DNA of 64,000 nucleotides from Pseudomonadota bacterium (lineage in GTDB: Bacteria > Pseudomonadota > Alphaproteobacteria > Sphingomonadales > Sphingomonadaceae), in the NCBI GenBank assembly GCA_023394965.1, contig JAEWZX010000042.1, forward strand, positions 297,633 through 361,632, in the 5' to 3' direction. Every line of letters starts with the position of its first letter. Positions within the stretch are counted from its first letter, which is position 1. A model generated the notes under the pieces. That model was given only the letters and a program-made list of their open reading frames with translations, ran no database searches and had not been told where the DNA came from. The translations under genes and the position numbers were made by a program. Shown piece by piece: positions 26,227-34,324 of this stretch.

Positions 26227-26754
26227 ATGCCCGTCACAGGAACCGCCTCATCGACCATCGCTGAAATGCGCGAATTTGCTGTTTTTACGGCAGCTGAGCA
26301 ACGCTACATCCGCCGCAGCCTGGACATCGGTCTGGGTCGGTGCGACGCTTTTCGTACCTGGGGCCGCAACGCAGGTGAGAATGCCGCCATCCGCAGCCAG
26401 TATGTGGCCTATCAGGAATTGAAGACGCTGCGTCAGTCGATCCCCCAACAGTCGGGCTTCGACAAAATCGAAGGTTTCGTCGGCAAGCTGACGCGGGTCG
26501 CGGCCTTCGATCTTGCACAGGAACGCATCGACAGCTTTTCCGCTTTTCGGTTTCTGTACGAGCGCCTTCTCTCCGCTGGGGCCAGACCCTGGCTTCCCAG
26601 CGCTTTTTGCGGAGCAGCAGCGCTCCCGCAGATCCGCCCGGGGCGCCGGAAAATGTTGCTGCAAAGCCTGAGCGAAGCGGCGGCGACCGCACCTGGCTGG
26701 AGCGATCGCGAACCGAGCTTCTATCCCCAATTCATAGAGGAAGCGACGGTTTGA
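26227..26754 (+). CDS. Hypothetical protein
   Basis: A 175-aa soluble, alanine- and arginine-rich protein that I do not recognise. It has no signal peptide, membrane helix or known motif. The centre (AEQRYIRRSLDIGLGRCDAFRTWGRNAGENAAIRSQY) looks helical. Start ATG 26227 has AGGGGGAA nine to ten bases upstream, which supports translation. It lies between thiSG and the chaA-type gene. Confidence 0.55.
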   Translation: MPVTGTASSTIAEMREFAVFTAAEQRYIRRSLDIGLGRCDAFRTWGRNAGENAAIRSQYVAYQELKTLRQSIPQQSGFDKIEGFVGKLTRVAAFDLAQERIDSFSAFRFLYERLLSAGARPWLPSAFCGAAALPQIRPGRRKMLLQSLSEAAATAPGWSDREPSFYPQFIEEATV

Positions 26755-26797
26755 ATATTGCGGTTCCGCGGGCAGCGATTCATCGCTAGCTAAAGTG

Positions 26798-27910
26798 ATG
26801 ATGACTATCGAAGACGCACCAGAGAGAACGCCGCTCAGACCCTTTAATCTTACGTTGTGGGCAGTCGTGGCGCCCGTCCTTGCCGTACTGGCAATAGGCT
26901 TGGGCAAACCGGCTGCCATAGGTGTCGCCATTTTTCTCGGCCTTCTGCTTGGTGTCGCGATCATGGCAGCGGTCTATCATGCCGAGATCCTCGCCCACTA
27001 TCTGGGTGAACCTTTCGGAACCCTGGTCCTTGCGGTTGCGGTGACGGTGATCGAGCTTTCGCTCATCGTCTCCATCATGCTCGGGGAAGGGGCTCAGGCG
27101 CAGGCTTTGGCGCGCGACACCCTGATCGCCGCCATCATGATCACCATTAACGGTATAGTTGGCATCTGCCTGCTGGCTGGCGGTCGCATTCATCATGAAC
27201 AGCGCTATACCCAATCTGGGGTCAGCGCTGGTCTGGCCATGCTGGCAACCCTGTCGGTACTAACGCTGGTGCTGCCGAATTATACCACAAGCGCCCCAGG
27301 GGCTTTCTATTCGCCCAAGCAACTCGTGTTCGTCGCGGTAATATCGCTGCTGATTTACGCTACCTTCGTTGTGGCGCAGACGATCCGCCATCGGGATCAC
27401 TTTCTGCCCGAGCTGGAAGATGCCCGCGACCATGTGCACGAGGCACCGGTCGAGCGGTCTCAGGCAATTGCTGCAGGAGGTGCGCTGGTGGTTGCTCTGA
27501 TTGGCGTGGTCTTCCTTGCGAAGAACCTGTCGCCAACAATCGAGGGTGCAGTTGCTTCCGCTGGACTGCCGCGGGCTCTGGTCGGCATAATTATTGCGGC
27601 ACTTGTGCTTGCTCCTGAAGGCTTTGCTGCATTGCGGGCGGCACGTGCAAATCGCGTTCAGACAAGCCTCAATCTCGCGATCGGATCGGCTCTGGCAACC
27701 ATCGGTCTCACTATTCCATCGGTTGCGATCGTGGCACTGATCTTGGGGCTCGATTTGGAAATGGGCCTTTCGATGCGCTCTACGGTCCTGCTGGCATTGA
27801 CCCTGCTGGTCGCCACCCTCACGCTGTCCCGCGGCCGCACGACCATGGTACAGGGCGTCATCCATCTGGTAATTTTCGCAACCTACCTGTTTACGACGAT
27901 CGTGCCCTAG
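26798..27910 (+). CDS. chaA: Calcium/sodium:proton antiporter (ChaA-like)
   Basis: A 370-aa transporter of the Ca2+/cation antiporter family with about eleven helices. The two acidic repeat motifs are VAVTVIELSLIVSIMLGEG near residue 85 and ALVLAPEGFAALRAARANR near 270, and an acidic loop (LPELEDARDHVHEAPVERS) separates the halves. It exchanges Ca2+, Na+ or K+ for protons across the inner membrane. Starts GTG 26795, ATG 26798 and ATG 26801 are consecutive. Its stop overlaps the stop of the convergent ligase gene. Confidence 0.88.
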   Translation: MMTIEDAPERTPLRPFNLTLWAVVAPVLAVLAIGLGKPAAIGVAIFLGLLLGVAIMAAVYHAEILAHYLGEPFGTLVLAVAVTVIELSLIVSIMLGEGAQAQALARDTLIAAIMITINGIVGICLLAGGRIHHEQRYTQSGVSAGLAMLATLSVLTLVLPNYTTSAPGAFYSPKQLVFVAVISLLIYATFVVAQTIRHRDHFLPELEDARDHVHEAPVERSQAIAAGGALVVALIGVVFLAKNLSPTIEGAVASAGLPRALVGIIIAALVLAPEGFAALRAARANRVQTSLNLAIGSALATIGLTIPSVAIVALILGLDLEMGLSMRSTVLLALTLLVATLTLSRGRTTMVQGVIHLVIFATYLFTTIVP

Positions 27911-29709
27911 GATCGGTAAAGCTTCTCCATCCGCTCGCCATAACGGTCCTTGATCTTGTGACGGCGAATTTTCATCGACGGCGTCATTTCCTCGTTCTCA
28001 ATGGTAAAGGGCTCGTCAGCGAAGGCAAACTGGCGAACTTTTTCGACTACTGAAAGCTCCTTGTTCACCCGGTCAACAGCCGCGCGGACCGCGCTGCGGT
28101 ATTCAGGCAGGTCCTGTAGCTGTTTGCAATCGAACTGCTTGCCCTGGGCACGGCACCATTCGAGCGTCCATTCCGCATCGGGCACGATGAGTCCGACGAT
28201 GTATGGCTTTTTGTCGCCCGCCACCATCGCCTGACCGATTTCGGGCTGCAATGTCAGCATACCCTCGACCTTCTGAGGGGCAATATTATCGCCCTTGTCA
28301 TTGACGATCATATCCTTCTTGCGATCGGTAATGACGATCCGGCCCTTGTCGTCGAGATGCCCGATGTCGCCGGTATGGAGCCACCCATCCTTGATTATGC
28401 GAGCGGTTTCACCTTCGTTCTGCCAGTAACCCTGCATCACCAGTTCGCCGCGGCATAGAATTTCGCCGTCGTCGGCAATGCTGATCTCAACTCCGCGCAT
28501 GGCTGGGCCGACTGAATGCATGGCAATGCCAGCGGCCGGTCGATTGCAGCTGATGACCGGTCCGGCTTCGGTCTGGCCGTACCCTTGTAGCATTGTGAGC
28601 CCCATCGACTCGAAAAAGATGCCCACTTCAGGATTGAGCGGTGCGCCGCCTGAAACCATCGCTTTGATCCGTCCGCCGAACCGCTGGCGGATTTTCGGCC
28701 TGAGCAGTCGCCCAACAATGAAATCCTTCATCGAGTCGCCGAGTTTGGGTTCACCTGCCGCGCGCCTCTCGCCCACCTCAAGCGCTGTATTCATCAGCTT
28801 TTCGGCAAGTCCGCCCTGCTTTTGCACCTGCTTCATGATCCGGGCGCGCAGTACTTCGAACAGGCGGGGGACCACGACCATTATGGTTGGATGTGTTTCT
28901 TCGATATTGCTGGCGAGCTTTTCCAGCCCTTCGGAATAAAAGATCTGCGCGCCGACTGCGATCGGCAGGAACTGGCCGCCCGTGTGTTCATAGGCGTGGC
29001 TTAGGGGCAGGAATGACAGAAACCGCTCGTCATGCTCAATTCCGAAATCCTCCATAAGGATCTCGGCCGCCCCTGCGACATTGCACAGTATTGCCCCATG
29101 ATGCTGCAATACACCGCGCGGCGCCCCGCCAGTGCCACTTGTGTAGATGATGCAAGCGGTGTCTCCGCGACCAATCTTGGCGATCCGTTCATTCACTGCG
29201 CTGCGTGCGGATACAGCATCTCCTTCGACCATCTCAGACCAGTCGTGGAAGCTGAAACTGCCCGATTGCTGGCGATGCAGATCTTCGATGCCGATCACAT
29301 GTTCGGCAATGCCTGTGGCTTGCAACGCACCGTGCAATGGCCTCAGCAGCTTTTCGGTCGAGACGATCACCGCCTTCGCACCCGAATTATCGAGGATATG
29401 GACGTGATCTCGCTCGGTATTGGTTATATACGTCGGTACGGTGATGCCGCCAGCTGCCATGATGGCCAGGTCCGCAATGCACCATTCCGGGCGATTCTCG
29501 GAAACAAGGCATACCCGGTCGCCGTTCCGAAGCCCCATTTCGCGGAGGCTCTCGGCCAGCAGGCAAACCCGTTCGGCTGCTTCGCTCCAGCTTATCGTCT
29601 GCCAGGTTCCACCCAGCTTCGCGCCAAGAAAAGGCAAACTTCCTTTCTCGTCAGCACGCCTCAGGAAGAGTTCGACGAGATTGTTGGCGGAATCGATATC
29701 CGACAGCAC
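27907..29709 (-). CDS. Long-chain acyl-CoA synthetase (AMP-forming)
   Basis: A 600-aa ANL-superfamily enzyme that activates fatty acids via acyl-AMP to acyl-CoA. The P-loop reads CIIYTSGTGGAPRGVLQHH (the usual lysine is arginine), followed by LSHAYEHTGG, YGQTEAGPVIS, WLHTGDIGHLDDKG and the C-terminal catalytic lysine region TPSMKIRRHKIKDRY. The layout is that of FadD15-like enzymes. The start is a GTG at 29709. Three minus-strand genes (pyrD, ggt, this one) run in a row. Confidence 0.92.
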   Translation of the reverse strand: MLSDIDSANNLVELFLRRADEKGSLPFLGAKLGGTWQTISWSEAAERVCLLAESLREMGLRNGDRVCLVSENRPEWCIADLAIMAAGGITVPTYITNTERDHVHILDNSGAKAVIVSTEKLLRPLHGALQATGIAEHVIGIEDLHRQQSGSFSFHDWSEMVEGDAVSARSAVNERIAKIGRGDTACIIYTSGTGGAPRGVLQHHGAILCNVAGAAEILMEDFGIEHDERFLSFLPLSHAYEHTGGQFLPIAVGAQIFYSEGLEKLASNIEETHPTIMVVVPRLFEVLRARIMKQVQKQGGLAEKLMNTALEVGERRAAGEPKLGDSMKDFIVGRLLRPKIRQRFGGRIKAMVSGGAPLNPEVGIFFESMGLTMLQGYGQTEAGPVISCNRPAAGIAMHSVGPAMRGVEISIADDGEILCRGELVMQGYWQNEGETARIIKDGWLHTGDIGHLDDKGRIVITDRKKDMIVNDKGDNIAPQKVEGMLTLQPEIGQAMVAGDKKPYIVGLIVPDAEWTLEWCRAQGKQFDCKQLQDLPEYRSAVRAAVDRVNKELSVVEKVRQFAFADEPFTIENEEMTPSMKIRRHKIKDRYGERMEKLYRS

Positions 29710-29794
29710 GGCAGGCTCCTCAACGATCTTTGTTATTTCAATCTCTGAGGCTTAGGCTGCCTGCCAAGCCACGGCAAGCTGGTCTGTTGGGGGA

Positions 29795-31513
29795 TCAGGG
29801 CGCTTCTATTTGACCGGCCAGCCGGGGATCGCGGGCGGCGTGCCACCCAGTCGCGTCACGCAGAACGGCGCCCGCCTTGACCGGAGCTCCATCCAGGGAA
29901 ATTTCCTTATGCCCCAGCGCTCGGAATACCGCTTGTTGCTTTTCCAGCCACGTACCCGTTTCAAGCATGATCCGATCGCCAAACGCCATGATGAAAGGCA
30001 GACCAAGTATTTCCTCGACGCCAAGGCCGAAATCAATTGCACCGATGATACTACGCGCTGTCTGGACAGGAATCGTGCTCCCGCCTGCCGCACCGATTGC
30101 CAGAAACGGTTTACCCTGCGGATCCCATACCACCGTAGGCGACATAGAACTGCGCGGACGCTTTCCACCCTCTATGCGATTGGCAACCAGCTTGCCGTCA
30201 ATCATGGGTGAGCGGCTGAAATCGGTCAATTCGTTGTTGAGGAAAAAGCCGCCGACCATCAGCCCCGACCCGAACGGTCCTTCGACCGTAGAGGTGTAAC
30301 TAACCATAGTATCGTCTGCATCAACCACTGCGAAATGGGAGGTGCCATGTTCCTCTGGTTCGTCGCCGTCCGCTAGCGCAATAGATGCGCCCGCAGGAAC
30401 ACCGGCCACCGCTTCGGTGAGCGTTGTCCGCTCGTTGATCAATGCGCTGCGTTTCGCCAGATAATCAGGCGCTAACAGGCCCGCCAGCGGGACGGACACG
30501 AAATCGGTGTCAGCAACATACACCTCGCGGTCGGCGTAGGCGAGCCGTTGTGATTCCACGAAGAGGTGCCAGACGACCGGATTTTGCTGCCCGAGCGCTG
30601 AAAGATCGAAACGCTCGAGCTGCCCGAGCATTTGCAACACTGCCACACCGCCAGAGGTGGGCGGCCCCATGGTGCAGATGCGATATTTGCGATAGCTGCC
30701 GCATACGGCACTGCGCCACTTGGCTTCGTAGGAGGTGATATCCTCGTAGGTCATTGCAGCTTCGTGCGGCGTATCGGCAGCCACGATTTCAGAAATTTGG
30801 CGCGCGTTGTCGCCGGAATAGAAGGCCTCAGGGCCGCGGTTGGCGATGGCTTCCAGTGTCTTGGCAAGGCGCTCGTTTTTGACCAGCGTGCCTACAGGGA
30901 GAGGATTGCCCTCGCCATCGAAGAAAATCTCGCGCGCTTGTACGGAGTGTGCCGACCGATTTCGCGCTGTTTCCAGCATCCCGTTCAAGCGTGGATTCAT
31001 TTCGAACCCCTCCCTAGCTAGCTTGATCGCAGGCTCAAACAGGGTGGCCCAAGGTAATTTCCCATGCGCGGCATGCGCCTTGGCAGCAAGTGCGATATTG
31101 CCCGGGACCCCTACAGACAAACCGCTGCGCACCGAATCCATGAATGAGGGAAGCTGGCCATTTTTGTCCAGGAACCACTCAGGCGTTGCATTTGCCGGTG
31201 CGGTTTCCCTGCCATCGAACGTGCCGATCGAGCCATCAGCGGTTCCGCGGACCATGAAGCCCCCTCCACCGATGCCAGAGCTCTGCGGTTCGACAACGCC
31301 AAGTGCCAGCATGACTGCGATGGCCGCATCTGTCGCACTACCTCCGCGGGCGAGCATGTCCTCGCCAGCGGCCTGCGCGCGGGGGTCTGCAGCAGTGACT
31401 GCCCCGACCGCCCGGATCGGCGATACCGGGGCAGCGGTAGACGAGAGGGGGGCGGTCGTTGTGCATGCGACGAGAGAAAGAGCCAGCAGCGAAGCGGAGA
31501 GTGTTCTGATCAT
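29795..31513 (-). CDS. ggt: Gamma-glutamyltransferase
   Basis: A 572-aa periplasmic, self-cleaving enzyme that removes or transfers the gamma-glutamyl group of glutathione. A lipoprotein-like signal (SLLALSLVACTTT) is at the N-terminus. The large subunit includes GGGFMVRG and FDGRETAP; the cleavage site and nucleophilic threonine lie in EEHGTSHFAVVDADD, and the small subunit has GPFGSGLMVGGFFLNNELTDF and IGAAGGSTIP. It starts ten bases after pyrD stops. Confidence 0.95.
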   Translation of the reverse strand: MIRTLSASLLALSLVACTTTAPLSSTAAPVSPIRAVGAVTAADPRAQAAGEDMLARGGSATDAAIAVMLALGVVEPQSSGIGGGGFMVRGTADGSIGTFDGRETAPANATPEWFLDKNGQLPSFMDSVRSGLSVGVPGNIALAAKAHAAHGKLPWATLFEPAIKLAREGFEMNPRLNGMLETARNRSAHSVQAREIFFDGEGNPLPVGTLVKNERLAKTLEAIANRGPEAFYSGDNARQISEIVAADTPHEAAMTYEDITSYEAKWRSAVCGSYRKYRICTMGPPTSGGVAVLQMLGQLERFDLSALGQQNPVVWHLFVESQRLAYADREVYVADTDFVSVPLAGLLAPDYLAKRSALINERTTLTEAVAGVPAGASIALADGDEPEEHGTSHFAVVDADDTMVSYTSTVEGPFGSGLMVGGFFLNNELTDFSRSPMIDGKLVANRIEGGKRPRSSMSPTVVWDPQGKPFLAIGAAGGSTIPVQTARSIIGAIDFGLGVEEILGLPFIMAFGDRIMLETGTWLEKQQAVFRALGHKEISLDGAPVKAGAVLRDATGWHAARDPRLAGQIEAP

Positions 31514-31522
31514 GCAGCGACG

Positions 31523-32551
31523 CTATTCGCTTCCAACGGCTTCGGCAATCGAAGTGAAGCCATCGCGCTGCATCAAGTGCTCGATGCCTTTCACGATCCG
31601 GCGTGGCAGACCGGGCCCTTCATAAACCATAGCGCTGTAAAGCTGAACAAGGCTGGCCCCGGCACGGATGCGTGCCCAGGCATCCTCTGCACTGGCGATG
31701 CCGCCCACGCCAATAAGCGGCACCGCACCTCCGGTGGCGTTCCGAAAATCGCGTAGACGTTCCAACGCGAGATTTCTCAGAGGGGCGCCGGAAAGGCCGC
31801 CGGGTTCTGCCGCTTCGCGAGACGCTAGCCTGGGGCGCGAAATGGTTGTATTAGAAACGATCAGCGCGCCAAGTTTCTTTTCTATCGCAAGGCGCGCGAT
31901 TGCATCGATGTCGGATGGCTCCAGATCTGGTGCCACCTTCAGGAAAATGGGTGGTCCATGCTCTCCACCAGCGGTGATGACGGCGTCGAGCAGGCCGGAC
32001 AAGGCACTTTCATCCTGCAATGCCCGTAGGCCCGGCGTATTCGGGCTAGAAATGTTGACCGCGAGATAGGATGCATAAGGAGTCATGGCCCGCGCCATGA
32101 TTTCATAATCTGCAATACGGTCGTCGCTGTCCTTGTTCGCGCCGATATTGATGCCCACAATGCCGGGCCTCCCAGCCCGGCGAGCCAACCGTACCTTTGC
32201 CTTTTCCAGACCGCGATTGTTGAATCCCATCCGGTTTATAACGGCCTGGTCTTCGACAAGCCGGAAAAGGCGGGGTTTCGGATTGCCTTCCTGTGGGCGG
32301 GGGGTGATTGACCCGACTTCGGCGAATCCGAAGCCGAGACCAAGAAGTTGGTCGGGAACTTCGGCATCCTTGTCGAACCCGGCGGCCATACCGAGCGGGT
32401 TCGGAAATGGAAGGCCGGCCACTTCCACCGCCAACGGGCCTAAACCAGGCGGGCTGCGTTGCGTGGAAACGGCCAGCGCCCTAACGGTCAAACGGTGGGC
32501 AAGCTCGGGATCGAGCGCAAAGAGAAGTGGGCGTGCCAGATTAAAAAACAT
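31523..32551 (-). CDS. pyrD: Dihydroorotate dehydrogenase (quinone), class 2
   Basis: A 342-aa class 2 enzyme, bound to the inner membrane, that passes electrons from dihydroorotate to quinone in pyrimidine synthesis. The N-terminal helical hairpin (FNLARPLLFALDPELAHRLTV) marks class 2. FMN and substrate residues are in NPLGMAAGFDKDAEVP, VNISSPNTPGLR with the catalytic serine, VSNTTISRP and IGVGGIASAEDAW. Confidence 0.96.
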   Translation of the reverse strand: MFFNLARPLLFALDPELAHRLTVRALAVSTQRSPPGLGPLAVEVAGLPFPNPLGMAAGFDKDAEVPDQLLGLGFGFAEVGSITPRPQEGNPKPRLFRLVEDQAVINRMGFNNRGLEKAKVRLARRAGRPGIVGINIGANKDSDDRIADYEIMARAMTPYASYLAVNISSPNTPGLRALQDESALSGLLDAVITAGGEHGPPIFLKVAPDLEPSDIDAIARLAIEKKLGALIVSNTTISRPRLASREAAEPGGLSGAPLRNLALERLRDFRNATGGAVPLIGVGGIASAEDAWARIRAGASLVQLYSAMVYEGPGLPRRIVKGIEHLMQRDGFTSIAEAVGSE

Positions 32552-32608
32552 CGCCTCGGCAATGCCGCGCCATACGCTCGCTGTCGAGGCGCTTTTAATC
32601 CGCAGTCA

Positions 32609-32637
32609 TTGCACAGCAAACAGGGTGAAAATACAAA
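32609..32637 (+). promoter_or_regulatory. Candidate promoter of the small RNA
   Basis: TTGCAC (32609-32614) and TACAAA (32632-32637) are 17 bases apart. Transcription would begin near 32644 and run into the terminator at 32758. Confidence 0.45.
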
Positions 32638-32643
32638 AACCGC

Positions 32644-32788
32644 CGCAGATTCAGTCGACTGTCGCTTGCATACAATCAAAAAGAGAAAAGGCGGCTTACC
32701 ACACACCTGCGACCCGAAGGGCTCGGAGCATTTTTGCAACGAGTTCTCTACTTAAATGGGGTAACCTTCTGAGGTTACCCCTTTTTTT
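32644..32788 (+). ncRNA. Candidate orphan small RNA ending in an intrinsic terminator
   Basis: About 145 bases lie between a promoter-like pair (32609/32632) and a perfect terminator, with no plus-strand reading frame of note and pyrD transcribed away on the other strand. Inside are a 10-bp palindrome CAGTCGACTG, a small hairpin around CCCGAAGGG and single-stranded U/A-rich stretches. An independent AraC promoter follows at 32832, so this need not be a leader of that gene. I recognise no known RNA family. Confidence 0.45.
32758..32788 (+). terminator. Strong intrinsic terminator (plus strand)
   Basis: GGGGTAACC (32758-32766) and GGTTACCCC (32773-32781) pair perfectly around TTCTGA and are followed by seven T. 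The minus-strand side has no T-run, so it acts rightwards although no plus-strand gene lies upstream within 4.8 kb. Confidence 0.9.
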
Positions 32789-32831
32789 GTCTATCGCTGA
32801 CCGACGGACATAGTATTTACCCGTAAGCACA

Positions 32832-32860
32832 TTGCGAATGCGGTATTTTTGGCGTATTTT
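32832..32860 (+). promoter_or_regulatory. Candidate promoter of the AraC-type gene
   Basis: TTGCGA (32832-32837) and TATTTT (32855-32860) are 17 bases apart, downstream of the small-RNA terminator. The predicted start near 32867 would be only a few bases before the GGGGGG ribosome site of the leader peptide. Confidence 0.45.
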
Positions 32861-32886
32861 TACAATTCCTTGGGGGGACAGCTAAA

Positions 32887-32919
32887 ATGGGACGGGAGCT
32901 TGTCAGGATCGTCAAGTGA
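32887..32919 (+). CDS. Ten-residue leader peptide upstream of the AraC-type gene
   Basis: ATG 32887 follows a strong ribosome site (GGGGGGA, eight bases away) and encodes MGRELVRIVK before a TGA at 32917, four bases before the AraC ATG. The AraC gene itself lacks a well-spaced ribosome site, so this short frame may deliver ribosomes to it by coupling. Confidence 0.4.
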   Translation: MGRELVRIVK

Positions 32920-32923
32920 CGGC

Positions 32924-33829
32924 ATGTCACATTCATTCGAGTTTATCGCGGCGCCAGCGGATCTGGCGCCCTATCTGAATTCACTATACACTTGGCGTTT
33001 TCCGGACGCCCAGTTGAATGATGCCCTGCCAGCCTATTCTGGCCAGATGGTTGTCTTCGCTCAGGGCGTCGGTCGAATTCAACTCGATGCAGGCGCGATT
33101 GCCGAATCGAGCGATGCTTTTTTCCTCGCACCGTTGTGCCAAGCGCGAAACTTCAGCGTGAATGGCCCAGCTCTCGTTTTTGGGGTGTCGTTGAACTTCC
33201 GCGGTTGGGCGGCTCTGTCCGGTCTTTCCGTCCATGACTATCATGATCGTGTTCTTGAGTCTGGGACAGTGCTGGGTGACGATTTGGGCGAAGAATTTGC
33301 CGGGCTGGCAGGGCGGTTTCGCACAGGCGATTTAGATCAAAAGGCCTTGCTCCATGCGATGTGCGATATTGTCCGGCGTGGCCTGTCGGATTTGCCGGAC
33401 CAGCACCTTACTGTCATCGACCGAACGCTTGAATGGCTTTCCAGTTCGTTCAAGCCGGACCTGGACGATCTTTACGAAAAACTGCCGTACTCGAAACGAC
33501 AGTCGCAGCGACTGGTTGCCCAGTTCTTCGGCCAATCACCAGTGCGCCTTGTGCGCCGATATCGGGCGGTGCGCGCGGCAACGCTTTTGTCCCTGCCCAA
33601 TCTTTCCGAGGATCTGGAAGCCGAAATCCGCGAGGCGTTTTACGACCAGGCGCACCTCATCAAAGAAATCCGATTTTTCACGGGTCGCACGCCCAAGCGG
33701 CTAGAGCCCGCTTCGGGGTCTCCGATCAAGGATATGCTTGGACCGGAGGGGTATGGTTCAGTGGATCTGTTCGGGTCGGGCGAGTCAGAGCAACTAAGTC
33801 GCGGTCAATCGACAGCGACTGATTGCTAA
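32924..33829 (+). CDS. AraC-family transcriptional regulator
   Basis: A 301-aa protein with an N-terminal cupin-like ligand domain (about residues 1-150) and a C-terminal double helix-turn-helix. The second half has LYEKLPYSKRQSQRLVAQFFGQSPVRLVRRYRAVRAA (first HTH) and EIREAFYDQAHLIKEIRFFTGRTPKRL (second), the AraC signature. A long low-complexity tail follows. The start 32924 is chosen; a TTG at 32849 would add 25 unconserved residues. The inducer and targets are unknown, and no metabolic gene is adjacent on this strand except the suf operon. Confidence 0.85.
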   Translation: MSHSFEFIAAPADLAPYLNSLYTWRFPDAQLNDALPAYSGQMVVFAQGVGRIQLDAGAIAESSDAFFLAPLCQARNFSVNGPALVFGVSLNFRGWAALSGLSVHDYHDRVLESGTVLGDDLGEEFAGLAGRFRTGDLDQKALLHAMCDIVRRGLSDLPDQHLTVIDRTLEWLSSSFKPDLDDLYEKLPYSKRQSQRLVAQFFGQSPVRLVRRYRAVRAATLLSLPNLSEDLEAEIREAFYDQAHLIKEIRFFTGRTPKRLEPASGSPIKDMLGPEGYGSVDLFGSGESEQLSRGQSTATDC

Positions 33830-33841
33830 CGACTCGCAACA

Positions 33842-33892
33842 AACGGAAATCCGTTGAAAATGGCGCTTTCGAAGCCTAGCTGACCAATTCAG
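33842..33892 (+). promoter_or_regulatory. Candidate suf operon promoter and operator
   Basis: A 14-base dyad AACGGA-AA-TCCGTT (33842-33855) overlaps a -35-like TTGAAA (33854-33859); TAGCTG follows 17 bases later, and a second small dyad CTGACCAATTCAG (33880-33892) spans the expected start region. Autoregulation by the Rrf2 protein encoded next is plausible. Confidence 0.35.
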
Positions 33893-33913
33893 AGCGATTT
33901 GGTCCGATTTGAT

Positions 33914-34324
33914 ATGCGCCTTTCCAACCTAGCCGATTATGCAGTGGTAACGATGAGTGCCGCTTCCCGCCATTGCGGCGGCGCGCGTACCAGCGCTTCT
34001 GAACTGGCCGCTGAGACCGGCCTGCCGGTTCCCACGGTGCAGAAGCTGGTCAGCAAGCTGTCTGCTGCGGGATTGTTGCGGTCCACACGCGGCGCGGGCG
34101 GCGGGCTGCAACTGGCTCGGCCAGCCGCGGCAATCACGGTCGCTGATATCGTCGAGGCTGTGGAGGGGCCGATCGCGCTGACGGCTTGTGTCGAAGGGGT
34201 GGACTGTTCGGTCGAGCATGATTGCACCGTAAAGCCGCACTGGCCGGTTGTGAATGAAGCGTTGCGAAGCGCGCTGGCAGCGATTCCGCTGACTCAGCTG
34301 GCACGCACAAGAGAGATTGCATGA
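33914..34324 (+). CDS. Rrf2-family regulator of the suf operon
   Basis: A 136-aa Rrf2 protein (IscR/SufR relative). The winged helix occupies residues 1-75 (MRLSNLADYAVVTMSAASRH, PVPTVQKLVSKLSAAGLLRSTRGAGGG). Three cysteines in LTACVEGVDCSVEHDCTVKP match Fe-S ligands of sensing members. As first gene of the suf operon it probably represses the operon when clusters are plentiful. ATG 33914 fits the family start, and the stop overlaps sufB (ATGA). Confidence 0.9.
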   Translation: MRLSNLADYAVVTMSAASRHCGGARTSASELAAETGLPVPTVQKLVSKLSAAGLLRSTRGAGGGLQLARPAAAITVADIVEAVEGPIALTACVEGVDCSVEHDCTVKPHWPVVNEALRSALAAIPLTQLARTREIA

